Assembly: GCF_003611675.1 (NCBI RefSeq)
Contig: NZ_RAWA01000011.1
Coordinates: 1 to 61,199 of the forward strand
Origin: Corallococcus sp. CA053C
GTDB taxonomy: Bacteria; Myxococcota; Myxococcia; Myxococcales; Myxococcaceae
Reading direction: 5' to 3'
DNA: 61,199 bases
Positions 59,101 through 61,199 of the stretch are shown here, piece after piece. Numbering within the stretch: position 1 is the first letter of the stretch; each line of letters begins with the position of its first letter. The notes under the pieces were generated by a model. That model had not been told where the DNA came from. It ran no database searches and was given only the letters and a program-made list of their open reading frames with translations. The position numbers and the translations under genes are program-made.

Positions 59101-61199
59101 CGTGGGCCGACGTCCGCCGCCATCCGGAGACAGCACCCGACGTGGAAGTCAGCGGAGACGACCTGGCCTACGTGATGTTCACGTCTGGCAGCACGGGCCG
59201 TCCGAAGGGCGTGTGCATCCCGCACCAGGGCATCACGCGTCTGGTGTTGGGCAATGACTTCATGCGCTTCGGCGCGGAGGAGGTCTGGCTGCAACTGGCG
59301 CCCGTGGCCTTCGACGCGGCGACGCTCGAACTCTGGGGCGCGCTGCTGCACGGCTCGAAGCTGGTCCTCGCACCGCCGCATGCCCTGACGCTGGACGAAG
59401 TGGGCGCGCTGCTGACGAAGGAGCGCATCAGCGCGCTGTGGCTGACGGCGGCGCTGTACGAGCAGATGGCGCTGCATCAGGGCGAAGCGCTGTCGGGAGT
59501 GAAGCAGGTGCTGGCGGGCGGCGACGTGCTGCCCGCGCAGCGCGTGCGTGAGCACGTGGCCCGGCTCACCGAGGGCTCCGTGCTGGTGAATGGATACGGC
59601 CCCACGGAGAACACCACGTTCTCCACCACGCACACGCTGACGAAGCACAGCGCGGTGGAGTCCGCGGTGCCCATCGGCAGGCCCATCGGGAACTCGACGG
59701 CGTACGTGCTGGACACGCATGGCGACGCGGTGGGCGTGGGCGTGCCCGGTGAGCTGTACGTGGGCGGAGATGGCCTCGCCTGGGGCTACCTCCACCGTCC
59801 GGACCTGACGGCGGAGCGCTTCGTGCCGCACGGCTTCAGCACGGAGCCGGGCGCACGGCTGTACCGCACGGGCGACAAGGCCCGCTGGAAGGAGGACGGC
59901 ACGTTGGAGTTCCTGGGCCGCACCGACTTCCAGGTGAAGGTGCGCGGCTTCCGCATCGAGCCCGGAGAGATCGAAGCCGCGCTCTTGCGGCACGCCAGCG
60001 TGGCGGAGGCCTCGGTGGTGGTGCGGGACATCGGCGGGGACAAGCGGCTCGTGGCCTACGTGGTGGCGAAGCCCGGACAGGACCTGGATCCGAAGGCGGT
60101 GGAAGCAGCACTGCGGCAGCAACTGCCCGAGTACATGGTCCCGTCGGCCCTCGGCGTGCTGGACGCGCTGCCCTTGAGCGCCAACGGCAAGGTGGACCGC
60201 AAGGCCCTGCCCGCGCTGGAGGTCTCCGCCACCCAGGCCGAGGACTTCCTCGCCCCCCGGGACGCGCTCGAGTCGCAGCTCGCGACAGTGTGGGAAGAGG
60301 TCCTCGGCGTGCAGCCCGTCGGGGTGCGCACCAGCTTCTTCGCGCTCGGCGGCCACTCGCTGCTCGCGGTCCGCATGGTGGCCGTGCTGCGCGAACGCCT
60401 GGGCCGACACGTGCCCCTGGCCGCGCTCTTCCAACACCCCACGGTGGAAGCGCTGGCGAAGCTGCTGCGCGATGAAGCGGGAGCGTGGTCGCCGCTCGTC
60501 CCGCTGGAGAAGGGAGACGCGGGTCGCCGGCCCCTGTTCCTCGTGCACCCGGGTGGCGGCAACGTGCTCGCGTACCCGGAGCTGGCGCGGCGAATGGGCC
60601 CGGGCCAGCCCGTCATCGGCATCCAGGCGCGAGGCCTCCAGGCCGGCCAGCCCGTGGTGGAGACCGTGGAGGAGATGGCCGCCCTGTACCTGGGCGCCGT
60701 CCGCGCGGAACAGCCCGAGGGCCCGTACCTCCTCGCTGGCTGGTCGCTCGGTGGCGTCATCGCCTATGAGATGGCCCGGCAGCTCCGCGCGCAGGGACAG
60801 GCCGTGGGGCTGCTGGCGCTCGTGGATGCCTTCGTGCCCGGGGTGCAGGCGCCCTCCGGTGATGCGCAGGACGCCGACGGCCGCGTGCGCGTCGCCTTCG
60901 CCCAGACCGTGGCCCAGGCCTTCTCGCTGACGCTGCCGGTGTCGGACGAGTCCCTGGAGCGCATGGACGACGAAGCCATGCTGGGGACGCTGCTGACCCT
61001 GGGCGTCCAGGCCCGCCTCCTGGAGGAAGCCACGGGCCGCGAGCAATTGCGCGCCCTGTTCCGCGTCTACCAGGCCAACCTTCGCGCCATGGACCGCTAC
61101 GTGCCCGGACCCTACGAGGGCCCCGCGCTGTTGCTCGCCGCCACCGAAGCCACTCCCACGCCGGGTGTGCCCCGTCACCGGGGCTGGGCGCCCTTGGTG
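35157..61199 (+). CDS. Giant eight-module NRPS, C-A-T x8 plus thioesterase (runs off window)
   Basis: A single frame with no stop from ATG 35157 to the window end, at least 8,681 codons. About 50 N-terminal residues (IANLSPEKRAELLKKLAAQK) precede the first condensation domain. Eight condensation domains start at residues 52, 1110, 2168, 3213, 4258, 5303, 6357 and 7401, each opening SFAQQRLWFIDQLEPG and carrying an intact HHxxxDG. Eight thiolation serines (GGHS[LM]) lie at 1051, 2109, 3154, 4199, 5244, 6298, 7342 and 8401. A type I thioesterase begins near residue 8445, with Ser8530 in GWSLGG. I see no epimerisation, methylation, cyclisation or oxidation domain. The product should be a peptide of about eight residues, released as a free acid or macrocycle. 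No transporter, MbtH or tailoring gene lies in the window. Only the end of the thioesterase, including its His, is missing. Confidence 0.95.
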   Translation, partial: MSSSDLSKRIANLSPEKRAELLKKLAAQKAATGNTGRGLLMARDRSQPATLSFAQQRLWFIDQLEPGSPLYNVPVAVRLEGALDVAVLERSLLEVVRRHEALRTTFHGGDTGPVQHFLDTPVLELERVDVTEGDAAAREAEAWGWMKAGALRPFDLAKGPLMRGLLVRLGEQEHLLLVSMHHIVSDGWSLGVLVREVAVLYDAFARGQPSPLPELAVQYADFAAWQRETLQGAVLNKQLGYWREQLHGAPPALELTTDKPRPATRSFRGARHLLQWPRELMDALKALGQQEGATLFMVLLAGWQTLLSRYSGQDDVSVGSPMAGRTRSELEGLIGMFVNTLVLRTRFHEAPSFQALLRQVRETLVGATDNQDLPFERLVEALQPDRDLGRSPFFQVMFVLQNAPRGPVAVQGMKLHAMEVDTRTAKFDLLLQLAETEQGLRGYLEYDTDLFHAATLARMADHLRVLLEGAAAHPEVPVSRLPLVADGERQQLVVDWNRTTAGYPREVSVHALFAAQARRTPDAVALKQAQDGRTLTYAVLDARANQLAHHLRSLGVKRGTRVGVYVERSFEMVVGLLAILKAGGAYVPVDRNYPAERIALLLEDAGVEVTLTQQPLLEKLPAGSGAPLCLDTAWEAIARQPETAPDVEVDGDDLAYVIFTSGSTGRPKGVCIPHRGITRLVLSNDFMRFGADEVWSQLAPVAFDASTLEVWGALLHGAKLVLAPPHTLTLEEVAGLVKQEGITALWLTVALYEQMALHQAEALALTRQVLSGGDVLPVQRLREHVARLKPGMLLVAAYGPTENTTFSTTHALRQGSELESSVPIGRPIRNSTAYVLDAHGALTGIGIPGELYVGGEGIAWGYLNRPDLTAERFVPHGFSTEPGARLYRTGDKARWKEDGTLEFLGRTDLQVKVRGFRIELGEVEAALTLHASVAEAVVVVRVVGADKQLVGYVVPKAGAPLEAMELKAHLRQRLPEYMVPAVFMVLDALPVSANGKVDRRALPQPEAPRSEQEYEAPRTEVEATLAAIWAEVLRVPRVGVHDNFFELGGHSLLATQVVSRVRTELGAELPLRALFEAPTVEALARRLEQASRPSLMAMEATEGEHARPLSFAQQRLWFIDQLEPGSPLYHVPLAVRLEGVLEVSALQSALDELVRRHEALRTTFNVRDGAPVQVVHPPSAMSLEVADLRGFDAEGRQEEARRQVMAQGLRPFDLAQGPLVRAQLIRLDEEDHLLAITMHHIVSDGWSLGVLVREVGAMYAAFVQGQTPTLPELPVQYPDYAAWQRGWLQGDTLEREVDYWKQRLAGAPPVLELPTDWPRPAVRGQSGAMHFFHWSPALTRGLKALAQREGASLYMVLLAGWQVLLSRYSGQADLSVGSPIAGRTRSELEGLIGFFVNTLVLRAQVEGDRSFRTLLKQVRGTVLEAYEHQEVPFEKLVEVLQPERSLSHSPLFQTLLTLQNVPQGDLRLPGMTLKPVMLESRTSKFDLSLFFVEEDEGLRGTLEYSTDLFKAVTVRRMVEHLRVLLEGTLSRPEEAVSRLPMSDASEREQVLKAWNQTTAEYPREKPVHAHFAAQARATPGAVALKQAQDGRTLTYAVLDARANQLAHHLRGLGVKRGTRVGVYVERSFEMVVGLLAILKAGGAYVPVDRNYPAERIALLLEDAGVEVTLTQQLLLDKLPGTAGRRLCMDTAWEEIAHQPETAPAVEVGGDDLAYVMFTSGSTGRPKGVCIPHRGITRLVLGNDFMRFGAEEVWLQLAPVAFDASTLEVWGALLHGAKLVLAPPHTLTLDEVGALLKQEGITALWLTAALYEQMALHQAEALALTRQVLSGGDVLPVQRLREHVARLKPGMSLVAAYGPTENTTFSTTHALRQGSELESSVPIGRPIGNSTAYVLDAHGDAVGVGVPGELYVGGEGLAWGYLNRPDLTAERFVPHGFSTEPGARLYRTGDKARWKEDGTLEFLGRTDFQVKVRGFRIELGEVEAALIQHASVAEAAVVVRDVGGDKRLVAWLVAKPGQELDPKAVEAALRQRLPEYMVPSAIGVLEALPLSANGKVDRKALPTLDVPQVGVQYEAPRTKTEERLSAIWADVLRAPRVGVKDDFFALGGHSLLATQVASRLRSELGVELPLRALFEARTLESLAQRIEEAAGSSTKGPRPVQGDAPRPLSFAQQRLWFIDQLEPGTSLYNVPVAVRLEGTLRQEVLEQALHEIIHRHEALRTTFTEEHAQAVQVIHPNTVLPLDVEDLQGLGKTQREEAARRQLGQEMLKPFDLKQGPLVRARLWKLDAQEHVLVITMHHIVSDGWSVGVLVREVSALYAAFAQGRPSPLPELPVQYADYATWQRQELQGETLRREVDYWKQRLVGAPPVLELPTGRPRPAVRGNAGGSYRFRWPHALEQGLRGLGQREGASLYMVLLAGWQALMARYSGQPDVSVGSPIAGRTRSEVEGLIGFFVNTLVLRAQVDGAVSFRKLLGQVRETVLGAYEHQEVPFEKLVEALQPERSLSHTPLFQTMLAVQNMPMEEARLPGLVLKPVELSAGTSKFDVSVFFTETPQGLSGAVEYSTELFEAGTIRRMVEHLRVLMEGALAKPEEAVGRLPMLTEAERHQVLVTWNQTQAEYPRDATIPQLFESQARKTPEAIAVISGKQRLTYREVEAKANQLAHRLRKLGVGPESRVGLCVERTADVVVGTLGILKAGGAYVPLDPSYPKERLGWLLEDAQGPALVAHSHLLESLPAFTAQAVCLDTDATLATESDRSPDMQVQPENVAYFIYTSGSTGRPKGVAVTHRNAVAFLTWAQETFEEEETKAVLAATSLNFDLSVFELFAPLVRGGSVVVVRNALHLAEEKVEAEVTLINTVPSAMAQLVRLGAVPPSVRVVNLAGEALPETLAKQVYGVPTVRKLYNLYGPSEDTTYSTWSLVGREEVPNIGRPLSNTRAYVLDAYLQPVPVGVAGELYLAGEGQARGYLLRPELTAEKFLPEVHGPSGSRMYRTGDRVRFRADGVLEYLGRVDFQVKVRGFRIELGEVEAALRQQDTVKDAVVVAKGEGAEKRLVAYVAAKAGATLEAEALKTNLRQRLPEYMVPGTVVVLEALPLNANGKVDRKALPEPEAPQSGSTYEAPRTELEAKLAAIWAEVLRLPQVGVKDNFFALGGHSLMATQVVSRVRSETGAELPLRALFEAPTVEALAKRLEKASRASTMAMESAAGAASRPLSFAQQRLWFIDQLEPGTPLYNVPMAVRLEGELRQEVLEKALDEVMRRHEALRTTFAEENGQPTQVIHPEMKLPLETVDLHAADARSRDEEARHRIEREVLKPFDLKQGPLARALLLKLDAREHVLIVTMHHIVSDGWSMGVLVREVGALYAAFAEGRPSPLPELPVQYADYARWQRQELQGEALQREVDYWKQKLAAAPPMLELPTDRPRPSVRGNAGALQSFLWPHALVQELRGLAQREGASLYMVLLAGWQALLSRYSGQTDISVGSPIAGRTRSEVEGLIGFFVNTLVLRANVEPAGSFQALLKQVRETVLEAQEHQQVPFEKLVEALQPKRDRSYTPLFQVLLALQNLPMGEARLPGVTLKPVELESKTSKFDLSIVFVETPRGLDVLLEYSTELFEAGTIRRMVEHLRVLMEAAVARPEEAVGRLPMLTEAERHQVLVTWNQTQAEYPRDATIPQLFEAQARRTPEAIAVISDKQRLTYREVEAKANQLAHRLRKLGVGPESRVGLCVERTADLVVGTLGILKAGGAYVPLDPSYPKERLGWLLEDAQGPALVAHSHLLESLPAFTAQAVCLDRAETLAKESSTPAPTEVQPENVAYFIYTSGSTGRPKGVAVTHRNAVAFLTWAQETFEEEETKAVLAATSLNFDLSVFELFAPLVRGGSVVVVRNALHLAEEKVEAEVTLINTVPSAMAQLVRLGAVPPSVRVVNLAGEALPETLAKQVYGVPTVRKLYNLYGPSEDTTYSTWSLVGREEVPNIGRPLANTRAYVLDTYLQPVPVGVAGELYLAGEGQARGYLLRPDLTAEKFLPEVHGPAGSRMYRTGDRVRFRADGVLEYLGRVDFQVKVRGFRIELGEVEAALRQQDTVKDAVVVAKGEGAEKRLVAYVAAKAGATLDAESLKTSLRQRLPEYMVPGTVVVLEALPLNANGKVDRKALPEPEAPQSGSTYEAPRTETEAKLAAIWAEVLRVMRVGVKDDFFALGGHSLLATQVVSRVRTELGAELPLRALFEVPTVEGLAQRLEKTSGSNSVKLERATREVSRPLSFAQQRLWFIDQLEPGTSLYNVPVAVRLEGELRQEVLQRALREVLRRHEALRTTFAEENGQPIQVIHAETDLPLGVVELQGLEASRRDEAARHHLGQELLRSFNLHTGPLVRAQLLRLGEKEHILLITMHHIVSDGWSMGVLVREVSTLYAAFAEGRPSPLPELPVQYADYATWQRSRLQGETLRREVDYWKQQLVGAPPVLELPTDRPRPAVRGNAGAVEVFQWPHALEQGLRDLARREGASLYMVLLAGWQVLLSRYSGQTDLSVGSPIAGRTRSEVEGLIGFFVNTLVLRADLSGGADFRGLLGQVRETVLGAYEHQEVPFEKLVEALQPERSLSHTPLFQTMLAVQNMPMEEAKLPGLVLKPVELSAGTSKFDVSVFFTETPQGLSGAVEYSTELFEAGTIRRMVEHLRVLMESALTKPEEAVGRLPLLTEAERQQVLVTWNQTQTEYPRDVTIPQLFEAQARRTPDAVAVISGKQRLTYREVEAKANQLAHRLRKLGVGPESRVGLCVERTADVVVGTLGILKAGGAYVPLDPSYPKERLGWLLEDAQGLALVAHSHLLDSLPAFTAQAVCLDTDATLATESDRSPDMQVQPENVAYFIYTSGSTGRPKGVAVTHRNAVAFLTWAQETFEEEETKAVLAATSLNFDLSVFELFAPLVRGGSVVVVRNALHLAEEKVEAEVTLINTVPSAMAQLVRLGAVPPSVRVVNLAGEALPETLAKQVYGVPTVRKLYNLYGPSEDTTYSTWSLVGREEVPNIGRPLTNTRAYVLDTYLQPVPVGVAGELYLAGEGQARGYLLRPELTAEKFLPEVHGPAGSRMYRTGDRVRYRVDGVLEYLGRVDFQVKVRGFRIELGEVEAALRQQDTVKDAVVVAKGDGAEKRLVAYVAAKAGATLEAEALKTSLRQRLPEYMVPGTVVVLEALPLNANGKVDRKALPEPEAPQSGSTYEAPRTELEAQLAAIWAEVLRLPQVGVKDDFFALGGHSLLATQVVSRIRAEVGAELPLRALFEAPTLQALAQRVEKASSSRATALRHIPEDMAQPLSFAQQRLWFIDQLEPGTALYNVPVAVRLEGDLDAAALERALREVVRRHESLRTTFEEQSGEAIQVIHASLPLELARVDLRNLDASQREAEARRRVEQEMMRPFDLLRGPLIRARLFALGDREHVLVITMHHIVSDGWSLGVLVREMGALYAAFSTGRPSPLPELPLQYARYAAWQRGWLQGDALARQVGYWKQKLGGAPPVLELPTDRPRPPAQSITGATHAFTLSRPLVEGLKSLAQREGASLFMVLLAGWQVLLARYSGQTDLSVGAPIAGRTRSELEGLIGFFVNTLVLRTNVDGRASFRDLLAQVRETVLEAYEHQEVPFEKLVEALQPERSLSHTPLFQTMLSLQNVPMGEVRLPGLALKPVDLESPIAKFDLSVTLMETPRGLAGVLEYSTALFDASTLHRMASHLTTLLEGIVARPTERVARLPLLSADERAQVVSTWNDTRLSVPWDGCFHECVETQARVAPGRLAVLDGTVRLDFEQLNARANQLAHWLRERGVGPEVRVALFMERSVDLVVAALGVMKAGGAYVPLDPAWPSERLGWLAKDCGARWVLTQRMLAGALPEGLETLCLDDTGPREALARQSSDNPVRLSLPTHLAYLIYTSGSTGRPKGVMVQHASMMNLRAAHKVMTFAGITEPVRVSFNAPLAFDASVQQLVQLADGHALCIVPAGVREDVARTAAWLEEQEVDVLDCTPAHLRLLLDEGLGTRRPMRVLVGGEAVDDALWARLAALPGLKAFNVYGPTECTVDVTARAIAMDTARPVLGRPMANMQAYVLDPELQPVPVGVPGELYVGGAGLARGYLERPELSAERFVPDGLGTQPGGRLYRTGDRVRWLASGELEYLGRLDFQVKLRGFRIELGEVETALAQQPGVSEAVVLVRGDGADKRLVGYVVAKEGHALDADTLRSGLRQGLPEYMMPAALVVLDALPLNANGKVDRKALPEPEAPRAGSTYEAPRTEVEAKLAAIWAEVLRLERVGVKDNFFALGGHSLLATQVVSRIRTRLGREMPLRLLFEAPTVEALALRLSQAGSSGVPALVARSRPVSVPLSFAQQRLWFIDQLEPGSPLYNVPVAVRLEGDLDARALERALHEVVRRHEALRTTFAEEGGQPVQRIHDTVEPPLTSVDLSALGAAREDEARSRVALELSQPFDLKQGPLLRALLLRLDAREHVLVVTMHHAVSDGWSVSVLIREVVTLYDALTRGQPWTLPELPVQYADYAVWQRDWLRGEALRREVDYWKRQLVGAPPVLELPTDRPRPAMRGNAGATQGFRLSPELSQGLKDLAQQEGASLFMVLLAGWQALMARYSGQEDISVGSPIAGRTRSEVEGLIGFFVNTLVLRAQVDGAVSFRKLLGQVKETVLGAYEHQEVPFEKLVEALQPGRSLSHTPLFQTMLSLQNVPEGEVRLPGLTLKPLEMEGHTSKFDVSVFFTETPQGLSGAVEYSTELFEAGTIRRMVEHLRVLMEAAVAKPEEAVGRLPMLTEVERQRVLVAWNQTQAEYPRDATIPQLFEAQARKTPEAIAVISGKQRLTYREVETKANQLAHRLRKLGVGPESRVGLCVERTADVVVGTLGILKAGGAYVPLDPSYPKERLGWLLEDAQGPALVAHSHLLESLPAFSAQAVCLDTDATLATESDRSPDMQVQPENVAYLIYTSGSTGRPKGVAVTHRNAVAFLAWAQETFEEEETKAVLAATSLNFDLSVFELFAPLVRGGSVVVVRNALHLAEEKVEAEVTLINTVPSAMAQLVRLGAVPPSVRVVNLAGEALPETLAKQVYGVPTVRKLYNLYGPSEDTTYSTWSLVGREEVPNIGRPLTNTRAYVLDTYLQPVPVGVAGELYLAGEGQARGYLLRPDLTAEKFLPEVHGPAGSRMYRTGDRVRYRADGVLEYLGRVDFQVKVRGFRIELGEVEAALRQQDTVKDAVVVAKGEGAEKRLVAYVAAKAGATLEAEALKTNLRQRLPEYMVPGTVVVLEALPLNANGKVDRKALPEPEAPQSGSTYEAPRTQLEAQLAAIWAEVLRLPQVGVKDDFFALGGHSLLATQVVSRIRAEVGVELPLRALFEASTVEALAKRLENAERTRAPTLTSVSRAAPLPLSFAQQRLWFIDQLEPGTALYNVPVAVRLEGNLDTAALERALREVVRRHEALRTTFAVGNPEPVQRISSDGAFSLTTEELSTTSAGAREQTAQQRVRQEVLQPFDLEHGPLFRALLLKLEAREHVLVVTMHHIVSDGWSLGVLVREVGMLYAAFVQGQPSPLPELSLQYADYAAWQRGWLQGATLQREVDYWKRKLSGAPPVLELPTDRPRPAVRGNAGATLGFTVPRELTGKLRSLAQREGASLYMVLLAGWQVLLSKYSGQDDISVGSPIAGRTRKEVESLIGFFVNTLVLRADLSGAPSFRSLLQQVRETVLEAQEHQDVPFEKLVEALQPERSRGHTPLFQSLLALQNLPVGEARLPGMTLKPLELEGGTSKFDLSVFFMETADGLSAVLEYSTELFEAATVRRMVDHLNVLLESVLQHPEAPVTRLSMLDATERRQVVEDRNRTAAEYPRATSVHARFEAQARKTPDAVALKLAEGEGTLTYAALDAKANQLAHHLRGLGVARGTRVGVYVERSFDMVVGLLAILKAGGAYVPVDRNYPAERIALLLEDAGVGVTLTQQSLLEKLPASAGTPLCVDTAWADVRRHPETAPDVEVSGDDLAYVMFTSGSTGRPKGVCIPHQGITRLVLGNDFMRFGAEEVWLQLAPVAFDAATLELWGALLHGSKLVLAPPHALTLDEVGALLTKERISALWLTAALYEQMALHQGEALSGVKQVLAGGDVLPAQRVREHVARLTEGSVLVNGYGPTENTTFSTTHTLTKHSAVESAVPIGRPIGNSTAYVLDTHGDAVGVGVPGELYVGGDGLAWGYLHRPDLTAERFVPHGFSTEPGARLYRTGDKARWKEDGTLEFLGRTDFQVKVRGFRIEPGEIEAALLRHASVAEASVVVRDIGGDKRLVAYVVAKPGQDLDPKAVEAALRQQLPEYMVPSALGVLDALPLSANGKVDRKALPALEVSATQAEDFLAPRDALESQLATVWEEVLGVQPVGVRTSFFALGGHSLLAVRMVAVLRERLGRHVPLAALFQHPTVEALAKLLRDEAGAWSPLVPLEKGDAGRRPLFLVHPGGGNVLAYPELARRMGPGQPVIGIQARGLQAGQPVVETVEEMAALYLGAVRAEQPEGPYLLAGWSLGGVIAYEMARQLRAQGQAVGLLALVDAFVPGVQAPSGDAQDADGRVRVAFAQTVAQAFSLTLPVSDESLERMDDEAMLGTLLTLGVQARLLEEATGREQLRALFRVYQANLRAMDRYVPGPYEGPALLLAATEATPTPGVPRHRGWAPLV
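35304..38440 (+). other. NRPS module 1: C-A-T, Val-type code
   Basis: Condensation motif HHIVSDG at H181/H182. The adenylation core motif FTSGSTGRPKG is at residue 659, and the A10 lysine K996 is in NGKVDR. The thiolation Ser is S1051. The hand-read specificity code is D-A-L-W-L-G-A-T-F-K, closest to Val-type codes (I recall DAFWIGGTFK). The assembly line opens with a condensation domain although no upstream donor module is encoded before it. Confidence 0.85.
35310..41657 (+). repeat. Tandem module repeat, 2 x 3,174 nt
   Basis: Landmarks of modules 1 and 2 recur at exactly 3,174 nt: the SFAQQ Ser codons at 35310, 38484 and 41658, the HH codons at 35697 and 38871, the adenylation Phe codons at 37131 and 40305, and the carrier Ser codons at 38307 and 41481. 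The adenylation halves share long near-identical DNA. Confidence 0.85.
38475..41620 (+). other. NRPS module 2: C-A-T, Val-type code
   Basis: HHIVSDG at H1239, adenylation motif at residue 1717, thiolation Ser2109. The specificity code D-A-L-W-L-G-A-T-F-K is identical to module 1. Several stretches of its adenylation DNA, around 40430-40710, match module 1 almost base for base. The condensation domain, in contrast, differs clearly from that of module 1. Confidence 0.85.
41649..44755 (+). other. NRPS module 3: C-A-T, Ala-type code
   Basis: HHIVSDG at H2297, adenylation motif YTSGSTGRPKG at residue 2772, thiolation Ser3154 (GGHSLM). The code D-L-F-N-N-A-L-T-Y-K comes from NFDLSVFEL, LINTVPSAM, VNLAGEAL and LYGPSEDTTY. 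I recall this code for alanine-activating domains. The C-terminal part of its condensation domain is nearly identical to module 5. Confidence 0.85.
44784..47890 (+). other. NRPS module 4: C-A-T, Ala-type code
   Basis: HHIVSDG at H3342, adenylation motif at residue 3817, thiolation Ser4199. The code D-L-F-N-N-A-L-T-Y-K is the same as modules 3, 5 and 7. It differs from them in the short stretch just before the adenylation core motif, around 46520-46580, where a distinct Ala/Glu/Pro-rich version replaces the shared Asp-rich one. Confidence 0.85.
47919..51030 (+). other. NRPS module 5: C-A-T, Ala-type code
   Basis: Condensation HHIVSDG at H4387 (first His codon CAT rather than CAC), adenylation motif at residue 4862, thiolation Ser5244. 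The code is D-L-F-N-N-A-L-T-Y-K. The back of the condensation domain and the front of the adenylation domain match module 3 at a constant offset of 6,270 nt. Confidence 0.85.
51054..54190 (+). other. NRPS module 6: C-A-T, Gln code
   Basis: HHIVSDG at H5432, adenylation motif at residue 5909, thiolation Ser6298. The adenylation domain is unlike all the others (FHECVETQARVAPGRLAVLD, GVMVQHASMMNLRA). Its code D-A-Q-D-L-G-V-V-D-K is read from AFDASVQQL, VLDCTPAHL, VLVGGEAV and VYGPTECTVD. That is the classic glutamine code, so this is the best-supported substrate call. Confidence 0.87.
54216..57320 (+). other. NRPS module 7: C-A-T, Ala-type code
   Basis: Condensation motif HHAVSDG at H6485, the only variant among the eight. 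Adenylation motif at residue 6960, thiolation Ser7342. The adenylation domain returns to the modules 3/4/5 type, code D-L-F-N-N-A-L-T-Y-K, and shares the Asp-rich stretch of modules 3 and 5. This module comes after the unrelated Gln module, so the Ala-type segment was copied across it. Confidence 0.85.
57348..60470 (+). other. NRPS module 8: C-A-T, Val-type code
   Basis: HHIVSDG at H7530, adenylation motif FTSGSTGRPKG at residue 8008, thiolation Ser8401. The adenylation domain belongs to the module 1/2 type but is more diverged from them than they are from each other. The code D-A-L-W-L-G-G-T-F-K differs by Gly for Ala at one position, bringing it nearer to the recalled Val code. It feeds the thioesterase directly. 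Confidence 0.85.
60487..61199 (+). other. NRPS type I thioesterase domain (partial at window edge)
   Basis: An alpha/beta-hydrolase domain starting near VPLEKGDAGRRPLFLVHPGG. The oxyanion/loop motif HPGGGNVLAYPELARRMG is followed by the nucleophile Ser8530 in GWSLGGV, and the catalytic Asp is probably in LALVDAF. The window stops about where the catalytic His loop would begin. It releases the peptide from the last carrier; whether by hydrolysis or cyclisation cannot be told. Confidence 0.85.

Noticed and set aside
57234-61178. A 1,314-codon open frame on the minus strand
   Set aside because: It is an antisense shadow of the high-GC NRPS gene: His/Arg/Gln/Leu-rich composition and no domain, whereas the plus strand encodes intact C-A-T-TE domains.
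35157-61199. Epimerisation or dual condensation/epimerisation domains
   Set aside because: Only eight HHxxxDG sites occur, all at the start of a condensation domain with the SFAQQRLWF opening, and none resembles the epimerase motif. D-residues cannot be fully excluded by eye.
1-61199. CRISPR arrays, tRNA/rRNA genes, insertion sequences
   Set aside because: No short regularly spaced repeats, cloverleaf-like segments or transposase motifs were seen on either strand; the only repeats are NRPS modules.

Overview
The window is high-GC DNA from a myxobacterium of the Myxococcus/Corallococcus type. I infer this from the strong G/C third-position bias, a TIGR02265/DUF2378 protein, SitA/SitI-like toxin-immunity lipoprotein modules, many two-component and chemotaxis genes, and a giant NRPS gene. 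I recognise no tRNA, rRNA, CRISPR array or insertion sequence.

Layout. 0.2-2.2 kb: exonuclease III (xthA) and threonine synthase (thrC). 2.2-5.2 kb: a small polymorphic-toxin island. It holds a SitA6-like lipoprotein toxin with its double-CXXC immunity protein on the + strand. Converging on it from the - strand is a second Cys/His-rich lipoprotein toxin candidate with an overlapping SMI1/KNR4 (SUKH) immunity gene. 5.2-10.0 kb: a GH31 alpha-glucosidase, a small Cys protein, a start-less DUF5872-like remnant and a GMC oxidoreductase. 10.2-14.8 kb: a membrane sensor kinase, a TIGR02265 protein, a dGTPase and an SRAP (YedK/HMCES) protein. 14.8-18.2 kb: a divergent stand-alone receiver and a hybrid kinase (PAS-PAS-HisKA-HATPase-REC-REC-Hpt). 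18.2-22.4 kb, all on the - strand: an Hsp70-family ATPase, a GIY-YIG-like protein, an unknown gene and an NtrC-type sigma-54 activator.

22.5-32.7 kb: an OmpA-family lipoprotein, then a compact chemosensory operon. Its order is CheW, CheW-like, two polytopic receptors, CheA fused to a receiver, CheB, and CheR with a C-terminal TPR-like tail. Several of its genes are joined by ATGA or GTGA overlaps. 32.8-34.8 kb: a YbgF/CpoB-like lipoprotein, overlapped by an UshA-like gene with an in-frame UGA at codon 42. The UGA lies in a motif that I recall as carrying Cys in homologues. It is followed at fdhF-like spacing by a hairpin whose loop begins GGUC. I read this as a selenocysteine protein, not a broken gene.

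35.2 kb to the window edge: one uninterrupted reading frame of at least 8,681 codons. It encodes eight C-A-T modules and the start of a thioesterase. Modules 1-2 repeat with an exact period of 3,174 nt and modules 3-5 with an exact period of 3,135 nt. Hand-read specificity codes suggest an all-L octapeptide of roughly Val-Val-Ala-Ala-Ala-Gln-Ala-Val. The Gln call is the firmest. The Ala and Val calls rest on recalled codes.
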